NCBI RefSeq assembly: GCF_002213425.1
Contig: NZ_NJGV01000002.1
Coordinates: 248,001-312,000, forward strand
Source: Herbaspirillum aquaticum
Lineage (GTDB): Bacteria; Pseudomonadota; Gammaproteobacteria; Burkholderiales; Burkholderiaceae_D
Direction of reading: 5' to 3'
DNA length: 64,000 nt
Shown: piece by piece, positions 60,810 to 64,000 of the stretch
Layout of the letters: each line of letters starts with the position of its first letter
Position numbering within the stretch: position 1 is the first letter of the stretch
The notes under the pieces: model-generated
What the model saw: the letters and a program-made list of their open reading frames with translations, nothing else
Database searches by the model: none
Told to the model about the DNA's origin: nothing
Position numbers and translations under genes: made by a program

Positions 60810-62096
60810 ATGCGTCCACGTTTCATTTCGGTGTTGTCTTCCAAGCCGTGGGCGGCGCTGATGGCGGCCGGCTTGCTGTCGGCCTGCATTTCCACGCAGG
60901 CCCAGGAAACCGCCGACACCGCCGCTCTGGCCGAACGGGTCGACCAGCAGATGACGCAATTGCTGGGCCGATATCCGGTGCCCGGCGCCAGCATCGCCAT
61001 CGCCTACCAGGGCAAGCTGGTTTACCAGCGCGGCTACGGCATGGCGGTGACGGAATCCAATACGCCGGTCACGCCGCTGACGCGTTTTCGTATCGGCAGC
61101 GTCTCCAAGCCGGTGACGGCGGTGGCGGTGCTCAAGCTCTTCGAGAAGGAGTTGCCGCAGGTGCTGGATCGGCCCGTGTTCGGCCCGGATGGTTTGTTGC
61201 CCGATGCTGCCTATCCGGACTTTGCCGGTCCACTGGACCGCCGTGTGCTCAAGATCACCTTGCGTGATCTCCTGCAGCACACCAGCGGCTGGGGAGGCAG
61301 TGACTACGATCCGCAATATGACCTGGTCAATATTGCCAAGGCGCGCCAGGTGGCCGCGCCGGCCTCGGCCCGCGACGTGATCGCCTACGTGCTCAAGCAG
61401 CGCCTGCTGGATGCGGCGCCCGGTACGGAGTACTTCTACAGCAATTTCGCCTACAACGTTCTCGGACGCCTGGTCGAGCAGAAGTCCGGCATGTCCTATG
61501 AAGAGGCCGTGCAAGCGCTGGTCTTCAAGCCTGCTGCCGTGGAGGATGCCGCCATTGCCGGCGACCGCCGCATCGAGCGCGCCGCCAACGAGACCGTCTA
61601 CTACGATGACCCGCGCTGGCCCGCCGTGGCCGATCGCGATGGCAGTGGGGCCACCGGTCCGGAGTCCTATTCGGCCCTGCATTTCAAGTCCATGGATGCG
61701 ACCGCCGGCTGGATTGCCACGGCTGCCGACCTGGTGCACTTTGCCGATGCGACCCAGGGACGCGGTGGCCCCGCCTTGCTGCAGCCGCAGGCGCTGGCGC
61801 TGATGAAACAACGCAATCCCGCGCAGGCAGAGAACAACTATGGCCTGGGCTGGGTGGTGACCCGCAGCAATGGCGTGGAGATACTCTCCCACAGCGGCGC
61901 GCTCACCACCGGTACTTACGCCTACCTGCAATCGCGCGCTGATGGCTGGACCTGGGCCGTGCTGATGAACCGCCTGCCGATTCCTTATCCGCCGGAGCAG
62001 GGCGTGGGCGAGTTGCAGGCCTTCCAGGTGGCGGTGCAGCGCGGACTGATGAATGCCATCGTCAATCCGGCGGCTGTGCCTTCTCCTGCACGATGA
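60810..62096 (+). CDS. Beta-lactamase-family serine hydrolase, probable lipoprotein
   Basis: A 428-residue penicillin-binding-protein-like hydrolase. The N-terminal signal has a lipobox LLSAC, so C26 is probably lipidated, although a signal peptidase I site cannot be excluded. The catalytic serine and lysine are in SVSK (97-100), and the tyrosine motif is YSN (210-212). A third motif is likely HSG in ILSHSGALTTGTY. This pattern fits class C-type beta-lactamases, D-aminopeptidases and esterases, so substrate cannot be told; resistance to beta-lactams should not be assumed. It starts 3 nt after the SPFH gene and ends the three-gene unit at a terminator. Confidence 0.85.
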   Translation: MRPRFISVLSSKPWAALMAAGLLSACISTQAQETADTAALAERVDQQMTQLLGRYPVPGASIAIAYQGKLVYQRGYGMAVTESNTPVTPLTRFRIGSVSKPVTAVAVLKLFEKELPQVLDRPVFGPDGLLPDAAYPDFAGPLDRRVLKITLRDLLQHTSGWGGSDYDPQYDLVNIAKARQVAAPASARDVIAYVLKQRLLDAAPGTEYFYSNFAYNVLGRLVEQKSGMSYEEAVQALVFKPAAVEDAAIAGDRRIERAANETVYYDDPRWPAVADRDGSGATGPESYSALHFKSMDATAGWIATAADLVHFADATQGRGGPALLQPQALALMKQRNPAQAENNYGLGWVVTRSNGVEILSHSGALTTGTYAYLQSRADGWTWAVLMNRLPIPYPPEQGVGELQAFQVAVQRGLMNAIVNPAAVPSPAR

Positions 62097-62118
62097 TTCA
62101 CTGAGCAAACATGCATTG

Positions 62119-62156
62119 AAAAGCCCCGTCCGGCGCGAAACCGGACGGGGCTTTGT
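62119..62156. terminator. Bidirectional rho-independent terminator
   Basis: A perfect 14-bp stem AAAGCCCCGTCCGG/CCGGACGGGGCTTT with a 7-nt loop, flanked by A and T residues. It lies between the convergent serine hydrolase gene and the sensor kinase gene. The stretch 62165-62205 holds imperfect TTCATATCC-type direct repeats of no clear role. Confidence 0.88.
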
Positions 62157-62227
62157 TCTGGTGTATCTCCTTCATATCCTTCATATCGTGCGTATCGCGC
62201 ACATCTCCATCGCCAGCGAGGCGGCAA

Positions 62228-63652
62228 TCAGATCGCGGCAGTCGCTCCCCGCGCCGGCTCATCGGCCATGAAGGGCAGGGTGATGTCCACGCGCAGTCCG
62301 CCATCGGGCCGGTTGGCGGCGCGGATGAAGCCTTGATGCGCCTCCACGATGCGCCTGGCGATCGACAGCCCCAGGCCATGTCCGGCACTGTTGCTCTTGG
62401 TGCGGCTGCTGCGGAAGAACAGTTCGAAGATGCTGTCCATCTCCTCCTCCGGCACGCCCGGTCCGCGATCGAGGATGGACAGGTGCAACAGCTTGTTGAC
62501 CTCGTCGAGTTCGGCCACGAACTGCACCGCCGTGTCGGGCGCGGTGTGCTTGATGGCATTGCGCAGCACGTTTTCGATGGCGCGATACAGCAGCTCAGGA
62601 TTGCCCTTGACCTGCACCCGGCCTTCGATGCGGCTTTCCACCCGCTTGCCCAGGGCTTCGGCTTCGAAGCTGGCGTCATTGGTCATGTCGGCCAGCATGG
62701 CCTCGATGGCAATGGCTTCTTCCATCGAACCGGGGACGTTGGCTTCCAGCCGCGAGAGGGTCAGCAATTCGCCCACCAGCTTGTCCATGCGCACACTTTC
62801 GCGTTCGATGCGTTCCAGGGTCAGTTCCAGCTTGTCCTTGTCCTGCACGCGCGCCAGGCCGATAGCCATCTGCAGGCGCGCAATGGGCGAGCGCAGCTCG
62901 TGCGAGACGTCGTGCAGCAGGCGGCGCTGGCTTTCCATCAAGGTGCGCAGCTTGGCCGTCATGGCGTCGAAATCGCGGCCCAGGTCGGCCAGCTCATCGT
63001 TGCGCGCACTCATGACCGGTTCCAGTTCCTGGTCCAGGTTGCCGTTGGCAGCCTGGTTGAAGGCATTCTTGAGGTGCCGGATCGGGTGCGAGAAATACCA
63101 GGCCAGCAGCAGCGCAAACACCAGGCTGGCCACCAGTGCCACGGCAATGGGCATGGTGGGGAAGAACAGCGGCTTGGGTCCGCCGCGATCCTTCATGTAG
63201 CGCGGTTCGCGGCCCGGCATGCCGCCCGGGGGCGGGCCGAACTCGTCATTGGGCGTGGGGATGAACATCAGGTAGCTGTGGCCGTTGGCCGCCTTGACCA
63301 GTTCCACCACGCGGCGCTCGCGTTCGCTGGCCAGTACGCGGCGCGCTTGCTCCACCAGGTGCGGCGAGACCTCGCGGCCCATCAGGTCCTGGTTGTCTTC
63401 GTCCACCGCGTAGAGCTGCAGGCGATGCGGCCGGCCCTCGTTGATCAGGCTGCGCAAGGCTTCCGGGCCACCGAACTGCAGGGTGGCGGCGGCCGCGCGG
63501 ATCATGAAGGAGGCCGGCGGACTGAGGTCGATCTCCGAATTGCGGTTGCTGCGTTCCAGGTTCTCGATCCAGAACAGCACGCCCACGCCGAAGGTGGCGG
63601 TGATCTGGGCGATCGCGATGAAGAAGAAGAACTTCCAGAAAAGCCGGCCCAC
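62228..63652 (-). CDS. CpxA-like sensor histidine kinase
   Basis: An inner-membrane kinase of 474 residues. A first membrane helix (residues about 5-28, WKFFFFIAIAQITATFGVGV) and a periplasmic domain of about 135 residues are followed by a second helix (MPIAVALVASLVFALLLAW), HAMP, the phosphoacceptor motif HDVSHELRSPIARLQ and an ATPase domain with NVLRNAIKHT, DRGPGVPEEEM and GHGLGLSIAR. The best start is GTG at 63652, only 1 nt after the response regulator stop and 6 nt after AAGGA; the ATG-like longer frame reads into the regulator gene. The core is close to CpxA. The stimulus is unknown. Confidence 0.88.
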   Translation of the reverse strand: MGRLFWKFFFFIAIAQITATFGVGVLFWIENLERSNRNSEIDLSPPASFMIRAAAATLQFGGPEALRSLINEGRPHRLQLYAVDEDNQDLMGREVSPHLVEQARRVLASERERRVVELVKAANGHSYLMFIPTPNDEFGPPPGGMPGREPRYMKDRGGPKPLFFPTMPIAVALVASLVFALLLAWYFSHPIRHLKNAFNQAANGNLDQELEPVMSARNDELADLGRDFDAMTAKLRTLMESQRRLLHDVSHELRSPIARLQMAIGLARVQDKDKLELTLERIERESVRMDKLVGELLTLSRLEANVPGSMEEAIAIEAMLADMTNDASFEAEALGKRVESRIEGRVQVKGNPELLYRAIENVLRNAIKHTAPDTAVQFVAELDEVNKLLHLSILDRGPGVPEEEMDSIFELFFRSSRTKSNSAGHGLGLSIARRIVEAHQGFIRAANRPDGGLRVDITLPFMADEPARGATAAI

Positions 63653-63653
63653 T

Positions 63654-64000
63654 TTATTCCTTGATGAACTGGTAGCCCAGGCGGTAGACGGTCTGGATGC
63701 AGCTCTTGTCGCTGCCCAGCGCGGCGATCTTCTGGCGGATGCTGGAGAGGTGCACGTCGATGTTGCGGTCGAAGCGCGCCAGCGGACGACCCAGGCCCTG
63801 TTCGGACAAGGTTTGCTTGCTGACCGGCTTGCCGGCATTGCGGGCCAGCACTTCGAGCAGGTTGAATTCGCTGCTGGTCAGTTCCAGCGGACGGCCGTTC
63901 CAGGTGGCGCGGCGTTGTTCCGGCCACATCGACAGGGCGCCCACGGCCAGCGGCGAATAGGGCGCCTGCTCGCTGCTTTCGGCCGAGGCGCGGCGCAGGA
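63654..64000 (-). CDS. CpxR-like response regulator (C-terminal part, cut by window edge)
   Basis: The last 115 codons of an OmpR-family regulator; the frame stays open to the window edge, so the receiver domain lies outside. The visible part is a linker with SAESSEQAPYSPLA and a winged-helix DNA-binding domain: ELTSSEFNLLEVLARNAGKP, the recognition region GRPLARFDRNIDVHLSSIRQ, and the terminal YRLGYQFIKE. The segment resembles CpxR/RstA. Its stop is 1 nt before the kinase GTG, so the two proteins are made from one transcript. Confidence 0.88.
   Translation of the reverse strand, partial: LRRASAESSEQAPYSPLAVGALSMWPEQRRATWNGRPLELTSSEFNLLEVLARNAGKPVSKQTLSEQGLGRPLARFDRNIDVHLSSIRQKIAALGSDKSCIQTVYRLGYQFIKE

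Noticed and set aside
60810-62096. Call as an antibiotic-resistance beta-lactamase
   Set aside because: The SxxK and YxN motifs are shared by many esterases and peptidases. The operon context with SPFH and NfeD does not suggest resistance.
62165-62205. Imperfect direct repeats (TTCATATCC type) as a CRISPR or variable-number repeat
   Set aside because: Only two to three short degenerate units without spacers. Too little to call a repeat array.

Overview
The window is a dense, GC-rich bacterial chromosome segment with strong G/C bias at third codon positions and almost only housekeeping genes. Gene order and protein sequences point to a betaproteobacterium of the order Burkholderiales, most like the Oxalobacteraceae (for example Herbaspirillum). 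This is inferred from remembered family sequences and synteny, not from a search. I see no insertion sequence, prophage, CRISPR array, rRNA or tRNA.

Layout. 0.3-2.8 kb: alanine racemase and RadA. 2.9-6.1 kb: an EnvZ/OmpR two-component operon with a FlhE-like exported protein as its last gene, and a divergent small exported protein. 6.2-7.7 kb: cystine-type ABC permease and binding protein, separated by a strong terminator-like hairpin. 7.9-14.5 kb: ABC-F protein YheS, then a minus-strand lysine/diaminopimelate run (dapC, dapD, Spx/ArsC-like yffB, dapE) ending in prmB. 14.9-16.7 kb: a chemoreceptor. 16.9-25.9 kb: smc, zipA, ligA, galU, def.

25.9-34.2 kb is the most distinctive region, a cyanophycin locus. 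Two tandem cyanophycin synthetase genes lie on the minus strand: a full-length CphA1 and a homologue lacking the C-terminal part of its Mur-ligase module. They are divergent from an ABC exporter with an added N-terminal domain and a four-cysteine ribbon, followed 3 nt later by a DUF1854 protein. No cyanophycinase or isoaspartyl dipeptidase lies in the window. What an exporter-type ABC protein does beside genes for an intracellular storage polymer is the main open question.

34.3-38.7 kb: a pseudouridine synthase, glnD (PII uridylyltransferase, suitably next to a nitrogen-storage locus) and map. 39.0-54.4 kb: the conserved translation and envelope cluster rpsB-tsf-pyrH-frr-uppS-cdsA-dxr-rseP-bamA-skp-lpxD-fabZ-lpxA-lpxB-rnhB, with several overlapping start/stop codons and several intercistronic hairpins. 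54.4-59.3 kb: a TrmH-family methyltransferase, a DUF6314 protein, and the divergent pair ppsR/ppsA. 59.4-62.1 kb: an NfeD/SPFH membrane pair and a lipoprotein-type serine hydrolase. 62.2-64.0 kb: a CpxA-like sensor kinase and the C-terminal part of its response regulator, cut by the window edge.

Start codons were adjusted from the longest open frames using family length, ribosome-binding sites and neighbour spacing. Promoters, operators and hairpins were found by eye and are less certain than the genes.
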